Below are positions 1-9,238 of a stretch of 64,000 nt of DNA, one piece after another (positions within the stretch are counted from its first letter, which is position 1; each line of letters begins with the position of its first letter). The position numbers and the translations under genes are program-made. The notes under the pieces were generated by a model. It saw only the letters and a program-made list of their open reading frames with translations, had not been told where the DNA came from and searched no databases. Origin of the DNA: Oscillospiraceae bacterium. Its GTDB lineage: Bacteria > Bacillota > Clostridia > Oscillospirales > Oscillospiraceae. The stretch spans positions 62,001 to 126,000 of the forward strand of contig WQXS01000003.1 in the NCBI GenBank assembly GCA_009784725.1, in the 5' to 3' direction.

Positions 1-384
1 GTGACCGCCTTCTCGGGTAAAATGAAATTCACCGAATTCATCAAGGTCAAAAGGAACATTTAATCTCGCCAGATTTTCGATATCTGCAGGTCCTTCGTTG
101 ACAAGAACGGAAACAGCCTCAGTATCACATTCCCCGGCACCCGCAACTACGGTATCTTCGAAATGCAAAAGCGGAGTGTCGTCACGGTTGATTGCTGCGG
201 CAATTCCGCCCTGAGCAAGCCATGAGCTTGAGTTGTCCATGTTTTCCTTTGCAAGGATAATACATGAAAGGCTTTCATCAATATTAAGAGCAGCATAAAG
301 CCCTGCAAGCCCTGCACCGACTATAACAACGTCATATTCATATGTTTTTGCGATTTTGGTTTCGCCGCTGATGGCATATCTCAA
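1..384 (-). CDS. nadB: L-aspartate oxidase, N-terminal part (cut by window edge)
   Basis: Not in the ORF track because it runs off the left edge; I translated it by hand. NadB is an FAD flavoprotein that oxidises L-aspartate to iminoaspartate, the first step of de novo NAD synthesis. Near the start is a dinucleotide-binding motif (DVVIVGAGLAGLYAA), followed by SSSWLAQGGIAAA, characteristic of the NadB/fumarate-reductase flavoprotein group. I chose the TTG start at 384 because AGGAG lies 8 nt upstream and the frame stays open. A flavoprotein of the same family such as a succinate dehydrogenase subunit is possible, but the LAQGGIAAA region favours NadB. nadA and nadC would be expected beyond the edge. 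Confidence 0.85.
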   Translation of the reverse strand, partial: MRYAISGETKIAKTYEYDVVIVGAGLAGLYAALNIDESLSCIILAKENMDNSSSWLAQGGIAAAINRDDTPLLHFEDTVVAGAGECDTEAVSVLVNEGPADIENLARLNVPFDLDEFGEFHFTREGGH

Positions 385-410
385 AGTGATATCTCCTGTT
401 TTTATGGAAA

Positions 411-974
411 TCAGAATAAAAAGATTCCGACAAAGGCACTCAGCGCAAGAAATATTACCGGGTGAGCTTTTTTATATATATTTGTAACTATGAATAATAC
501 TACGGCAAATATAAATGTTCTTATATCGAGCAGGAACAAATGATATTCCGTCATATAGCGGAGTTCTATTCCGAACAGGACAAGGCAAAGCACCGTCATT
601 CCTGCTGCGGCAATAAGACCGAGCGAAGCGGGACGCAGGCCGTACAGAGCAGACTGTACAAGCGGGTTTTCTTTAAATTTAACCAAAAGACGGGCAATTA
701 TAAGTGAGATAATTATTGAAGGCATGATTATACCGACTGTAGCAATGATTCCGCCCGGAATGCCTGCAACCGTATAGCCTGCATATGTAGCCATGTTTAC
801 ACCGATAGGCCCGGGTGTCGCTTCAGAAACAGCAATCATGTCCATCAGCTGTGTTGTTGTGAACCAACCCGTTTTTTCACCCATCTGCTGCAGAAACGGA
901 ATAGCCGCAAGACCGCCGCCGAACATAAAAAGACCGGTAATGAAGAATTCATAAAACAGTTGGAGATAGATCAT
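411..974 (-). CDS. Chromate transporter family protein, half-size subunit (second of pair)
   Basis: A 187-residue CHR-family membrane protein. In the short-chain CHR subfamily two half-size proteins together replace the long ChrA. The glycine-rich N-terminus (FITGLFMFGGGLAAIPF) and EATPGPIGVNMATYAG are the family hallmarks, followed by about five hydrophobic segments. It overlaps the preceding gene by 4 nt (ATGA), so the two are translationally coupled. The exported ion is not certain: many members in anaerobes have no proven chromate resistance role. The gene lies 26 nt upstream of nadB on the same strand and may be co-transcribed with it. Confidence 0.85.
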   Translation of the reverse strand: MIYLQLFYEFFITGLFMFGGGLAAIPFLQQMGEKTGWFTTTQLMDMIAVSEATPGPIGVNMATYAGYTVAGIPGGIIATVGIIMPSIIISLIIARLLVKFKENPLVQSALYGLRPASLGLIAAAGMTVLCLVLFGIELRYMTEYHLFLLDIRTFIFAVVLFIVTNIYKKAHPVIFLALSAFVGIFLF

Positions 975-1630
975 GAAGCATTACCTCCATCAGAGGTATT
1001 ATTGTTATCGGAGCCATTATTGACATCAGAAGTATTGTTGTCATCGGAGGGGTTGCTGTCAACCTCGGAATTGTCGGGAGGATCCTCACCCTTCGGTCCT
1101 GTCTTTTTTCGCAGGAATATAATCAAAACACCGCAAACACCTGCAATCGCCACAATTGCGGCAACAGGTAAAAACATATAAACCGAAAGTATAAAAACAA
1201 CAGAAAAAATCAATGCAGCAGGTAAATCAACAACCGAATGCTTTCGAAGCTTAAAAACTGCATTGAGTATCAGCACACATACACAAATACGTAGACCCGC
1301 AAATGCACTTTGCACGACAGGCAAATCTGCAAAATTAGACAAAAAAGCAGCAATCAGCATTATAACAATTAATGATGGGAGCGCAACTCCGAAAGCAGCA
1401 ATTGCACCGCCTGTTATACCCTTATTTTTATATCCTACAAAGACTGCTGTATTTGCCGCAATAATACCCGGCAGACACTGACCGATAGAAAAAAGGTCGG
1501 TCATTTCTTCCTCTGTCAGCCATTTGTTTTTGTCGACGAGAACACGCTGAAACATCGGCAGCATCGAATATCCGCCGCCGAATGTAAAAGCCCCTATATA
1601 TGAAAATGACAGCAATAATTTCAAATACAT
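971..1630 (-). CDS. Chromate transporter family protein, half-size subunit with Asn/Ser/Asp tail
   Basis: A 219-residue CHR-family half transporter, first gene of the pair. The motif GAFTFGGGYSMLPMF and the PGIIAANTAVFVGY region mark the family. After the last membrane segment (about residue 175) comes a roughly 35-residue low-complexity tail rich in Asn, Ser and Asp (SDVNNGSDNNNTSDGGNAS). It is encoded by imperfect DNA repeats and is absent from the partner subunit. No good Shine-Dalgarno precedes the ATG at 1630; a TATTAT box ends 7 nt upstream (see the divergent promoter entry). Confidence 0.85.
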   Translation of the reverse strand: MYLKLLLSFSYIGAFTFGGGYSMLPMFQRVLVDKNKWLTEEEMTDLFSIGQCLPGIIAANTAVFVGYKNKGITGGAIAAFGVALPSLIVIMLIAAFLSNFADLPVVQSAFAGLRICVCVLILNAVFKLRKHSVVDLPAALIFSVVFILSVYMFLPVAAIVAIAGVCGVLIIFLRKKTGPKGEDPPDNSEVDSNPSDDNNTSDVNNGSDNNNTSDGGNAS

Positions 1631-1676
1631 AATGGGTATAATACCATAAAATTTTATTTTGTGGTATCATAAAAAC
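1631..1676. promoter_or_regulatory. Compact divergent promoter, possibly giving leaderless transcripts both ways
   Basis: Only 46 bp separate the chromate transporter ATG (1630, minus) from the ABC-F ATG (1677, plus). On the minus strand TATTAT is followed by 7 nt and then ATG. On the plus strand an extended -10 box (TGGTATCAT) is followed by 6 nt and then ATG. No AGGAG-like site is present on either side. With transcription starting 6-7 nt after a -10 box, both messages would begin at or next to the start codon. This is inferred from spacing only. Confidence 0.45.
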
Positions 1677-3626
1677 ATGATAGATATTTCTGTACAAAAC
1701 ATCAAAAAAGCATTTGAAGAAGGTAATGATATTCTCGATGGTTTAACTTTTGATATAGATGCCGGAGAGCGTGTAGGCCTGCTCGGAAAAAACGGAGCGG
1801 GGAAAACTACGCTGCTTAAAATCATTACGGGAGAGCTGCTTGAAGACGAGGGAATGATTGTTATTCCCGAAGCAAAAAAAATAGGTCTTATTTCGCAGAT
1901 TCCCGAATATCCTTTGGAATATACAGCCGAGGATGTGTTAAAAACTGCATTTTCCCATCTTTTCCAAATAAAAGAGGAGCTGGAACAGCTTGAGGATGAA
2001 ATGAAAAGCTTCGATTCTAGCGGGCCGGCAAACAGTAATGGAAGGCCGGCAAATAATCATGCCGGCACAGAATTACTCGGCAGATACGACAGACTCATTC
2101 ATGACTACGGCAGGCTTGGAGGTTACACAACCGAAAGTGACCTTAACAAGGTTGTAAACGGCTTGCAAATCCCGCAGCAGCAGAGAACACAGCTGTTTAA
2201 TACTTTGTCCGGCGGTGAAAAAACACGTATTAACCTTGCAAGGCTGATTCTTGAAAACACCGATATTCTTCTTCTTGATGAACCGACAAATCATCTTGAT
2301 TTAAGTGCAACAATCTGGCTGGAAGAATTTCTGACAAGGTTTAAGGGAACGGTTCTGGTAATTTCGCATGACAGATATTTCCTCGACAAGGTGATTACCC
2401 GTGCAATAGAAATAAAAGACGGGAAAGCAGAGTTCTACAGCGGGAACTACAGTTACTATGTTATTGAAAAACAGAGGCGTTACGAAAAGCAACTGGAAAT
2501 ATATAAACGTGAACAGGCTGAAGCGAAACGCCTTAATGATTCGGCAGACAGGCTTCAGCAATGGGGCTTCGGAAACAGCACATTAATGAAAAAGTCATTC
2601 GCAGTCAGAACCCGTGCCGAAAAAGTCTTAAAAACAGAAAAACCCGGCAAGGATAAGATGATGAAAGTAAAATTTTCCGAGCGTGAATTTCGCGGTGATG
2701 AAGTTCTGATAATCAAAGGCTTAACAAAATCATACAACGGGAAGTTAATACTTGATATTAATGAATTGCTTGTAGAGGGCGGTGAGCGCATAGCGATTAT
2801 CGGAGATAACGGGACGGGAAAGACAACTCTTGTCAAGCTTATTATGAAAGAGGAAAAACCGGATAAGGGATTTATCCGAATCGGCCCTGCAGTAAAAAGC
2901 GCATACTTACCTCAGATTATTAAATTTGAAAACCCGAACCGCTCTATTGTCGACACCTTGATATATGAGCTGAACGAAAGCCCGCAGACTGCACGAAACA
3001 GGCTCGGCGCATACCTTTTCCACGGAGAGGATGTTTTTAAGTATGTCGGGGATTTATCGGGCGGAGAAAAAAGCCGCCTAAGACTATGCATGCTCATGAA
3101 TAATGATATTAATCTGCTCATTCTCGACGAACCTACAAACCACCTTGACCTGACATCCCGTGAGTGGATTGAAAGTGCTGTGGCGGGATATGAAGAAACG
3201 CTACTCTTTATTTCACATGACAGGTATTTCATAAACAGATTTGCAACCAGAATCTGGTCACTTGAAAACGGCGAATTTATAGACTTTAAAGGAACATATG
3301 AGCAGTACATAAATCAGACAAAAACAAAACCAAGCTCTGCTCCGGCAAATAGAGCAATTGTAAAAACTAGTACAAAAAACACAGCATCACCAAAGCAAAC
3401 AAAGCAAAAACCCTCACTCGCTCAAAAAGAGCTCAGAAGGGTCGAAAGAGATATAGAAAATCTCGAAAACGAAATAGAACACATTGAAATGAAAAAATCA
3501 GAATACGCAACCGACTACGAAAAACTAATGGAACTCGACGAACATGAAACCGCTTTAAAAAATCAGCTTGATGAGTTATTGGATGATTGGGAACGCTCTC
3601 TTTCGGCTTGTGAGGGTCTTAGATAA
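1677..3626 (+). CDS. ABC-F family ATPase (ribosome-associated)
   Basis: About 649 residues with two ABC cassettes and no membrane segments, the ABC-F layout. Cassette 1 has Walker A GKNGAGKTT, signature LSGGEKTR and Walker B LLLDEPTNHLD. Cassette 2 has GDNGTGKTT, LSGGEKSR and LILDEPTNHLD. A charged linker separates them, and the C-terminus (from about residue 590) is a predicted coiled coil. ABC-F proteins bind the ribosomal E site; some relieve stalling or protect from antibiotics, but the subclass cannot be settled by eye. The track start (TTG 1659) is less likely than ATG 1677, because the conserved cassette begins at IDISVQNIKK. The 3' end overlaps the oppositely oriented tsaB by 64 nt. 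Confidence 0.9.
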   Translation: MIDISVQNIKKAFEEGNDILDGLTFDIDAGERVGLLGKNGAGKTTLLKIITGELLEDEGMIVIPEAKKIGLISQIPEYPLEYTAEDVLKTAFSHLFQIKEELEQLEDEMKSFDSSGPANSNGRPANNHAGTELLGRYDRLIHDYGRLGGYTTESDLNKVVNGLQIPQQQRTQLFNTLSGGEKTRINLARLILENTDILLLDEPTNHLDLSATIWLEEFLTRFKGTVLVISHDRYFLDKVITRAIEIKDGKAEFYSGNYSYYVIEKQRRYEKQLEIYKREQAEAKRLNDSADRLQQWGFGNSTLMKKSFAVRTRAEKVLKTEKPGKDKMMKVKFSEREFRGDEVLIIKGLTKSYNGKLILDINELLVEGGERIAIIGDNGTGKTTLVKLIMKEEKPDKGFIRIGPAVKSAYLPQIIKFENPNRSIVDTLIYELNESPQTARNRLGAYLFHGEDVFKYVGDLSGGEKSRLRLCMLMNNDINLLILDEPTNHLDLTSREWIESAVAGYEETLLFISHDRYFINRFATRIWSLENGEFIDFKGTYEQYINQTKTKPSSAPANRAIVKTSTKNTASPKQTKQKPSLAQKELRRVERDIENLENEIEHIEMKKSEYATDYEKLMELDEHETALKNQLDELLDDWERSLSACEGLR

Positions 3627-4348
3627 GATGGTTCCAGGTCTGTTGCCAAAACCGGTTTTTTATGTACGGCGGCAAGAGCGACGCCAAAGGCAGTTTGGAA
3701 TCGCACAAGTTCTGCGGCAGTATATCTTTCAAACGAAGCTGAACTGTCAAGGGCTGCAAATCCTGACATACAGACATCAACACCATCACCGACAAGCATA
3801 GCAGGATTTTCTGCAGAGCAAATATCCCAAGCGTTTAAATCTGCGGCAAGCTCTTTTATTGATATTGCGCGGTCATCACAGAGTCTTTCAAGACCGCCGT
3901 CTTGCCATCGAAAGAGTGCATTATAGACCTGTTCACGTCTTGCATCCATAACAGGGCAGATTATTGCATCTGCTTCCGACGTCTGCATTGCCATTGCTTC
4001 GAGGGTTGAAACGCCGCAGACCGGAATATCCAATCCCCATGCAAAACCCTTCGCGGCAGATACGCCGATCCTGACACCCGTAAACGAGCCGGGCCCGCTT
4101 GCAACTGCAACAAGGTTTATATCAACCGGCTTTAAGCCGAGGTTATCAAGAAGCGACTCAGCCATTGACATTAAAGTCCTGCTGTGAGAAAAGCCGTTAT
4201 TTTGAAAATACTGCCCAAGCAGCCTGCCGTAGGATTCACCTGCCACTGTGTCCGCCGGACCTACCGACCCCAATGACTCAACTCCTGACGTTTCGTAAAC
4301 GGCAACGGAAACAGGCTTTGCAGAGGATTCCATCGCAAGAATCAGCAT
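3563..4348 (-). CDS. tsaB: tRNA threonylcarbamoyladenosine biosynthesis protein TsaB
   Basis: TsaB is an ASKHA-fold pseudo-peptidase that partners TsaD and TsaE to make t6A37 in ANN-decoding tRNAs. The N-terminus MLILAMESSAKPVSVAVYE and the core VASGPGSFTGVRIGVSAAKG are diagnostic. At 261 residues it is slightly long; a Ser/Asn-rich tail follows LRPSQAERE. It overlaps tsaE by 7 nt, so the two are coupled. tsaD and rimI, frequent neighbours elsewhere, are not in this window. The last 64 nt also encode the C-terminus of the ABC-F protein on the other strand, so both tails are constrained. Confidence 0.93.
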   Translation of the reverse strand: MLILAMESSAKPVSVAVYETSGVESLGSVGPADTVAGESYGRLLGQYFQNNGFSHSRTLMSMAESLLDNLGLKPVDINLVAVASGPGSFTGVRIGVSAAKGFAWGLDIPVCGVSTLEAMAMQTSEADAIICPVMDARREQVYNALFRWQDGGLERLCDDRAISIKELAADLNAWDICSAENPAMLVGDGVDVCMSGFAALDSSASFERYTAAELVRFQTAFGVALAAVHKKPVLATDLEPSYLRPSQAERERSQSSNNSSS

Positions 4349-4857
4349 TCCGGCTCAGCTCCTTTCGGTTTTACAGGCTCCACAGGTTTAATTTCAATTT
4401 GCCGTCTGTTTTCACCGAGAACCGTAATATAAACATCGATAGTGTCCGGCGGAAAAGCACCGGGCACTTTTTCACTCCATTCCACAACGCAGACACCGCT
4501 TCGCTCCTGATAATCATCCCAGCCGATATCAAAAAGTTCGTTTTCACTTTCAAGACGGTACATATCAAAATGAAAAAGCGGAATATCACCGGGGTACTCA
4601 TTTACAATTGTAAAGGTCGGACTTGTTACATTCATTTTTATGCCAAGCCCCGCCGCAATACCTCGGGTAAAAGCGGTTTTACCCGCACCAAGCCCGCCAT
4701 ACAACGCAACAACCGCACAACCGCCGGGGTTGTCTCTCGCATGACTACCGAGGTTGTTCCCCGCACAACCACCTTGAATGCGTTCCTTAAGGGAAACACC
4801 GAGTTTTTCCCCTTCGAGAACAGTTTCATTTTCGTTTTCAGTTATTAAAACCGTCAA
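4342..4857 (-). CDS. tsaE: tRNA threonylcarbamoyladenosine biosynthesis ATPase TsaE
   Basis: TsaE is the small P-loop ATPase of t6A synthesis. Walker A is GGLGAGKTAFTRG, and TSPTFTIVNEYPG and FDMYRLESENELFDIGWDDY are family-conserved blocks. The ORF track starts at 4959, but its first 34 residues are unlike TsaE. A TTG at 4857 lies 7 nt after AAGGAG and gives about 171 residues, near the usual 150-160. An insert of about 20 residues (around QGGCAGNNLGSHARD) sits just before Walker A and is not typical. The gene is first of the tsaE-tsaB pair and divergent from rodA. Confidence 0.92.
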   Translation of the reverse strand: MTVLITENENETVLEGEKLGVSLKERIQGGCAGNNLGSHARDNPGGCAVVALYGGLGAGKTAFTRGIAAGLGIKMNVTSPTFTIVNEYPGDIPLFHFDMYRLESENELFDIGWDDYQERSGVCVVEWSEKVPGAFPPDTIDVYITVLGENRRQIEIKPVEPVKPKGAEPEC

Positions 4858-4953
4858 ACCCCGTCTCCTTAAAAACCAATAAATAAACTCAATAATAATC
4901 CGGCAAGAGCAAAAATTACTGTACCACGATTTCATCTCATTTAACAGTGAAAT

Positions 4954-4982
4954 TTGCACATCACGGTAAAAAATGGTAAAAT
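4954..4982 (+). promoter_or_regulatory. Predicted SigA-type promoter of rodA
   Basis: TTGCAC (4954-4959), a 17-nt spacer and TAAAAT (4977-4982) lie upstream of rodA. The predicted transcript would have a 5' leader of about 50 nt. The promoter lies between tsaE and rodA, which diverge. Confidence 0.5.
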
Positions 4983-5040
4983 CCGTTCAGTCCGTATAAA
5001 AAATGCAATAAACCAACCTCTTGATTAGGACGTATACATA

Positions 5041-6204
5041 ATGCAGATAATCTCAGCTATTTTCAGAGCAATATTAAGATTTTTCCGTGATGCCGATATT
5101 TTTTTGCTTGCAGTAAGCACGGCAAGTGCAATATACGGGATTGTTCTTATAAACAGTGTCACCAAAAATTTCAGCTTTGCACAGGGCGGTCAGGCAAACG
5201 TACAAATCGGAGCTATGATTATCGGTATTCTCCTGTTTATCTTCTTCTCTTACATTGATATTGATATAATTGCGGATAAATCCAGATTTCTGTTCCTGTT
5301 TAGTATTTTACTTATATCCACCTTGTTTTTCTGGGGTGTCGGCGAGGAAGACGTCGGACGCGGTGCATGGCTGCGCTTTTTTAACATAGGTATACAGCCT
5401 GCTGAGATTGTTAAAATTACTTATATAATTATTATTGCACGAATGATTGTATCCTTTAAAGAACGAAATACGTTTAACTCATTAATGTCGATTTTACAGA
5501 TATTTATTGTTTTTTCAATTATGTTCGGGTTTGTTCTCATCGTTTCTCAGGATATGGGAACTGCTCTTGTTTATTTCGGTGTTCTTGCGATAATGCTTTT
5601 TGCCGGCGGGATGAAGCTTCGCTGGTTTGCAATAGGTGCCGCTCTTATTACCGCCGCTACTCCGCTTATTTGGGAAAATTTCTTAAATCAAAAACAAAGA
5701 GACAGAATACTTGCTCCCTTTGCTCCGGAGATTGTAGACCCTACACGTCAGGGCGTTTTATGGCAGCCCGACTTAAGTGTTGAAGCGATAGCGACGGGGG
5801 GATTTCGCGGACAGGGCCTCGGCAGCGGAAGACTTACTCAGACACCGGGTGCGATTCCTGCACAGCATACGGATTTTATCATTTCCGTAGCAGGCGAGGA
5901 GCTTGGTTTTGTAGGATGTATGCTTGTTATTATTTTACTGATGGTAATAATTATCAGATGTGTTTATATCGGCCTTAAGTCAAACAATCCTCTGGGAATG
6001 CTTGTGTGCATGGGTGTCGCCGGAATGGTTATCGTTCAAACAATTATGAACCTCGGCATGGCACTCGGGATAATGCCTGTTATAGGGGTCCCGCTGCCGT
6101 TTTTCAGTTACGGAGGTTCATCGATTGTTACAAGCTTTGCTGCAATGGGTCTTGTTTCGGGAATAAAAATGCGTCCGAAACCTGTCAGGTTCAGAAATTT
6201 GTAA
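5041..6204 (+). CDS. rodA: Rod-shape/peptidoglycan glycosyltransferase RodA (SEDS family)
   Basis: RodA polymerises lipid II into glycan strands with a class B PBP during cell elongation. The 387 residues show about ten membrane segments. SEDS motifs are RGAWLRFFNIGIQPAEIVKI, the extracellular loop GQGLGSGRLTQTPGAIPAQHTDFI and GVPLPFFSYGGSS near the C-terminus. GIMPVIGVPLPF favours RodA over FtsW, though the paralogues are close. The neighbours are housekeeping genes, with no mreBCD nearby. Confidence 0.9.
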   Translation: MQIISAIFRAILRFFRDADIFLLAVSTASAIYGIVLINSVTKNFSFAQGGQANVQIGAMIIGILLFIFFSYIDIDIIADKSRFLFLFSILLISTLFFWGVGEEDVGRGAWLRFFNIGIQPAEIVKITYIIIIARMIVSFKERNTFNSLMSILQIFIVFSIMFGFVLIVSQDMGTALVYFGVLAIMLFAGGMKLRWFAIGAALITAATPLIWENFLNQKQRDRILAPFAPEIVDPTRQGVLWQPDLSVEAIATGGFRGQGLGSGRLTQTPGAIPAQHTDFIISVAGEELGFVGCMLVIILLMVIIIRCVYIGLKSNNPLGMLVCMGVAGMVIVQTIMNLGMALGIMPVIGVPLPFFSYGGSSIVTSFAAMGLVSGIKMRPKPVRFRNL

Positions 6205-6352
6205 ACAATAAATTAATTAATAAAATATATGCAAATAATTAAAGGGTTTTTATTATTTATGTTGTATATAGTTAGAGCGAGGAAATAAGGCGAGGTAAAT
6301 TTCCTTTGAAGATAACTATGCCGGGCGTTTATGATTTTAGGAGCAATACTGC

Positions 6353-7369
6353 ATGAATGAAAACCCAAGGTTAACCCGCCAGACACTTGAAGAACAGATG
6401 CTTTCACCGAAAGCGTCATTTTCTGCTTGCACTAAAGGAAGACAGCGAATCGAACCGGAATGTGATATCAGAACATGCTATCAGCGTGACATCGACAGGA
6501 TTATTCACAGCAAGGCATTTCGCAGATTAAAACACAAAACGCAGGTTTTTTTAAGACCCGAAGGCGACCATTACAGAACAAGGCTTACACATACTCTTGA
6601 GGTTTCAAGGATAGGCAGGACGATTGCAAGAGGGCTTCGTTTAAATGAAGACCTTACCGAAGCAATTGCGCTGGGCCATGACCTTGGGCATACCCCGTTC
6701 GGACATGCCGGTGAAAGAGCGCTTGATGAAATACTGCAAAGCGACGGCGGGTTTAAGCACAGTGAGCAGAGCTTAAGAATTACCGACCGGATTGAACAAG
6801 GCGGAAACGGCTTAAACCTTACGTATGAAACAAGAGACGGGATTTTATGCCATACCGGAAGCAAAAAACCCGAAACCCCGGAAGGTTCGGTTGTCAGGAT
6901 AGCCGATAGAATAGCATATGTTAATCATGACCTCGATGATGCTCTGCGGGCAGGGATAATAAGGGAAACCGAGGTGCCCGAGGAAATTCTTTGTGCGCTC
7001 GGTTCAACTAACGGAGAACGGCTGAATACATTAATTTTGGATCTTATAACGGAAAGCGAAAAAACAGGAGAAATCACCCTAAGCCCGCCGATTGCGTTTG
7101 TTCTTGAGACGTTTCGTGATTTTATGTATAAAAATGTTTATCTCAACATGAAGGCAAAAAGCGAAGAGTTAAAAGTATCGGGGATAATTAATGAAATATT
7201 CCGTTTTTACTTCAGAACTCCCGACGAGTTACCCGACGAATACCGGCGTGTCTCGATGCAGGACGGCCTAAAGCGTGCAGTCAGCGATTATATCTCCGGA
7301 ATGACCGACAAATATGCAATCCACATCTACGAAAAACTCTTTATCCCCGAAGCCTGGCAGGTACGTTAA
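6353..7369 (+). CDS. dgt: dGTP triphosphohydrolase family HD protein (dNTPase)
   Basis: This protein cleaves dNTPs to deoxynucleosides plus triphosphate, controlling dNTP pools. At 338 residues it is the short Gram-positive/clostridial form; E. coli Dgt is about 500. Substrate motifs include HSKAFRRLKHKTQVF and RTRLTHTLEVS. The HD motif is GHDLGHTPFGHAGE, and the later metal aspartate lies in IADRIAYVNHDLDDA. AGGAG lies 9 nt before the ATG. It directly precedes dnaG on the same strand, so replication functions cluster here. Confidence 0.9.
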   Translation: MNENPRLTRQTLEEQMLSPKASFSACTKGRQRIEPECDIRTCYQRDIDRIIHSKAFRRLKHKTQVFLRPEGDHYRTRLTHTLEVSRIGRTIARGLRLNEDLTEAIALGHDLGHTPFGHAGERALDEILQSDGGFKHSEQSLRITDRIEQGGNGLNLTYETRDGILCHTGSKKPETPEGSVVRIADRIAYVNHDLDDALRAGIIRETEVPEEILCALGSTNGERLNTLILDLITESEKTGEITLSPPIAFVLETFRDFMYKNVYLNMKAKSEELKVSGIINEIFRFYFRTPDELPDEYRRVSMQDGLKRAVSDYISGMTDKYAIHIYEKLFIPEAWQVR

Positions 7370-7465
7370 TAAATAAGAGTTAATAGTTAAGAGTTAATAA
7401 ATAGAAGAAAGCACAGGGTTTAATATTTATGCAATCTTCTTTCTGCATTGTTATTTGGAGAAGTT

Positions 7466-9238
7466 ATGCCTATTCCCGACAGTTTTATTGATGAACTTAT
7501 CAGCAGGACGGATATTACCGAACTGATTAGCGGATATGTGCGGCTTACCAAAAAAAGCGGTGCTAATATGTTCGGGCTTTGTCCCTTCCACAGTGAAAAA
7601 ACACCGTCATTTACCGTAAACTCGGAAAAGCAGATTTATCACTGCTTCGGCTGCGGAAAAGGCGGCGGGGCAATCAGCTTTATAAGAGATATTGAAAATC
7701 TGCAGTTTCGGGATGCAATTGAAATTCTGGCAAAAAAAGCGGGAATGACAGTCCCCGAAGAAGACGGACAGGCAGAGGCATCAAACCGCCGCAAGCGTAT
7801 ACTCGAGCTTAACAAAGAAGCGGCAAGGCATTTTTATCAAATGCTTAAAGCCCCGCAGGGAGAGGCGGCAAGAGATTATCTTGCAACGCGCGGCATCACC
7901 AAGCAAAGTGTTACACGCTTCGGAATCGGAGTCGCACCGGATGAGTGGAGTACACTACTCGATGCGATGGTCAGACAAGGCTTTTCAAAGCAGGAGCTTT
8001 TTGACGCAGGTCTTTGCAGACGGGGGAAAAAAGAAGACGGTGCATATGATTTTTTCCGTAACAGGCTTATGTTTCCGATTATTGATGTCAGGGGAAATGT
8101 AATTGGCTTTTCGGGCAGAAGGCTTGACAGCGGTAAGGATTACAAGTATTTAAACTCACCCGATACGCCTGCATTTACAAAAAGCCGTAATCTCTTCGGG
8201 CTTAACCTTGCGAAAAAGACAAAAAAAGGAAAGCTGCTGCTTGTTGAAGGGAACATCGACGTAGTTATGCTGCATCAGGCAGGCTTTGACTGTGCCGTTG
8301 CACCTCTCGGAACTGCTCTGACCTCCGAGCAGACAAGACTGCTTGCGCACTATACGGAAAATATCGTTGTAGTATTCGATTCGGACGAAATGGGTCAAAA
8401 AGCAACACTTAGAGCACTTTCACTACTCGAAAGAACAGGGAAAAATATCAAGGTTGTAAATCTCGGAGCTTCGGGTGACCCTGACGAATTTATCAGAAAG
8501 CACGGTGCGGAAGCTTTTGAAGTCCTGCTTGAACGCAGTGAAAATAACATTGAATACAAACTGCTGACGATTCAAAACTCATACAATCTCAATACTGATG
8601 AAGGCCGCCTGTCTTTTCTGACATCGGCAACAAACATGCTCTCGGATATAAAAAGTGAACCCGAGCGGGAAATCTACGGTGCAAAGGTTGCACAAACAGC
8701 CGGTGTTTCGGCGGAAGCGGTAAAAAATGAAGTAAAAAAGCTGCTGCGAATTAAAAAAAGCAGGGACAAAAAGGATTTCGAAAAAGAGACAATGCGCCCT
8801 AGAGCGAAAATCCAGCCTGCAAGCAGAGAGCTGCGTTACCAAAACGAATTATCCGCCCCGGCAGAGGAGGGAATCCTCAGATGCCTGACATTTGACCCTG
8901 CACTCATTAAGATAATTAACGAAACAGGGTTTATAAAGGATGAGTTTACATCTCCTTTTTTGGCAAAGGTTTTTGTGATTTTGGAAAACAGGATTTCAAA
9001 TGACAGAGAAGTAAGCGAATCGTTGATAATTTCGGAGCTTGAACCTGATGAGGCATCACATTTGACGGGAGTTTTGCAAAAACCGGAATCATTACCGCAG
9101 GGCGAAAAGAGCATGCGGGAGTATATTACAAAAGTACGGGAAGAAAAACTAAAAGCACAGGTTCCCGATGAGGAATTATTGCTTGAAATAAAAAGATTCA
9201 AAGAGACAAAAACAGCGGAGGGAAATAATGGAAAATAA
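7466..9238 (+). CDS. dnaG: DNA primase
   Basis: DnaG makes RNA primers at the fork. The N-terminal CHC2 zinc ribbon has [11 protein letters not shown] and CFGCGKGG. The TOPRIM core has [15 protein letters not shown] and [12 protein letters not shown]; the usual EGYMD reads EGNID here. The C-terminal third is the DnaB-binding type region. I use ATG 7466, with GGAG 5 nt upstream, instead of the track's TTG 7448, because [17 protein letters not shown] matches the usual primase start. That gives 590 residues. It overlaps rpoD by 11 nt, the classic macromolecular-synthesis operon. Confidence 0.95.
   Translation: MPIPDSFIDELISRTDITELISGYVRLTKKSGANMFGLCPFHSEKTPSFTVNSEKQIYHCFGCGKGGGAISFIRDIENLQFRDAIEILAKKAGMTVPEEDGQAEASNRRKRILELNKEAARHFYQMLKAPQGEAARDYLATRGITKQSVTRFGIGVAPDEWSTLLDAMVRQGFSKQELFDAGLCRRGKKEDGAYDFFRNRLMFPIIDVRGNVIGFSGRRLDSGKDYKYLNSPDTPAFTKSRNLFGLNLAKKTKKGKLLLVEGNIDVVMLHQAGFDCAVAPLGTALTSEQTRLLAHYTENIVVVFDSDEMGQKATLRALSLLERTGKNIKVVNLGASGDPDEFIRKHGAEAFEVLLERSENNIEYKLLTIQNSYNLNTDEGRLSFLTSATNMLSDIKSEPEREIYGAKVAQTAGVSAEAVKNEVKKLLRIKKSRDKKDFEKETMRPRAKIQPASRELRYQNELSAPAEEGILRCLTFDPALIKIINETGFIKDEFTSPFLAKVFVILENRISNDREVSESLIISELEPDEASHLTGVLQKPESLPQGEKSMREYITKVREEKLKAQVPDEELLLEIKRFKETKTAEGNNGK

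Noticed and set aside
4099-4848. Plus-strand ORF of 249 residues
   Set aside because: It is the antisense shadow of tsaB and tsaE, with a basic, unrecognisable translation.
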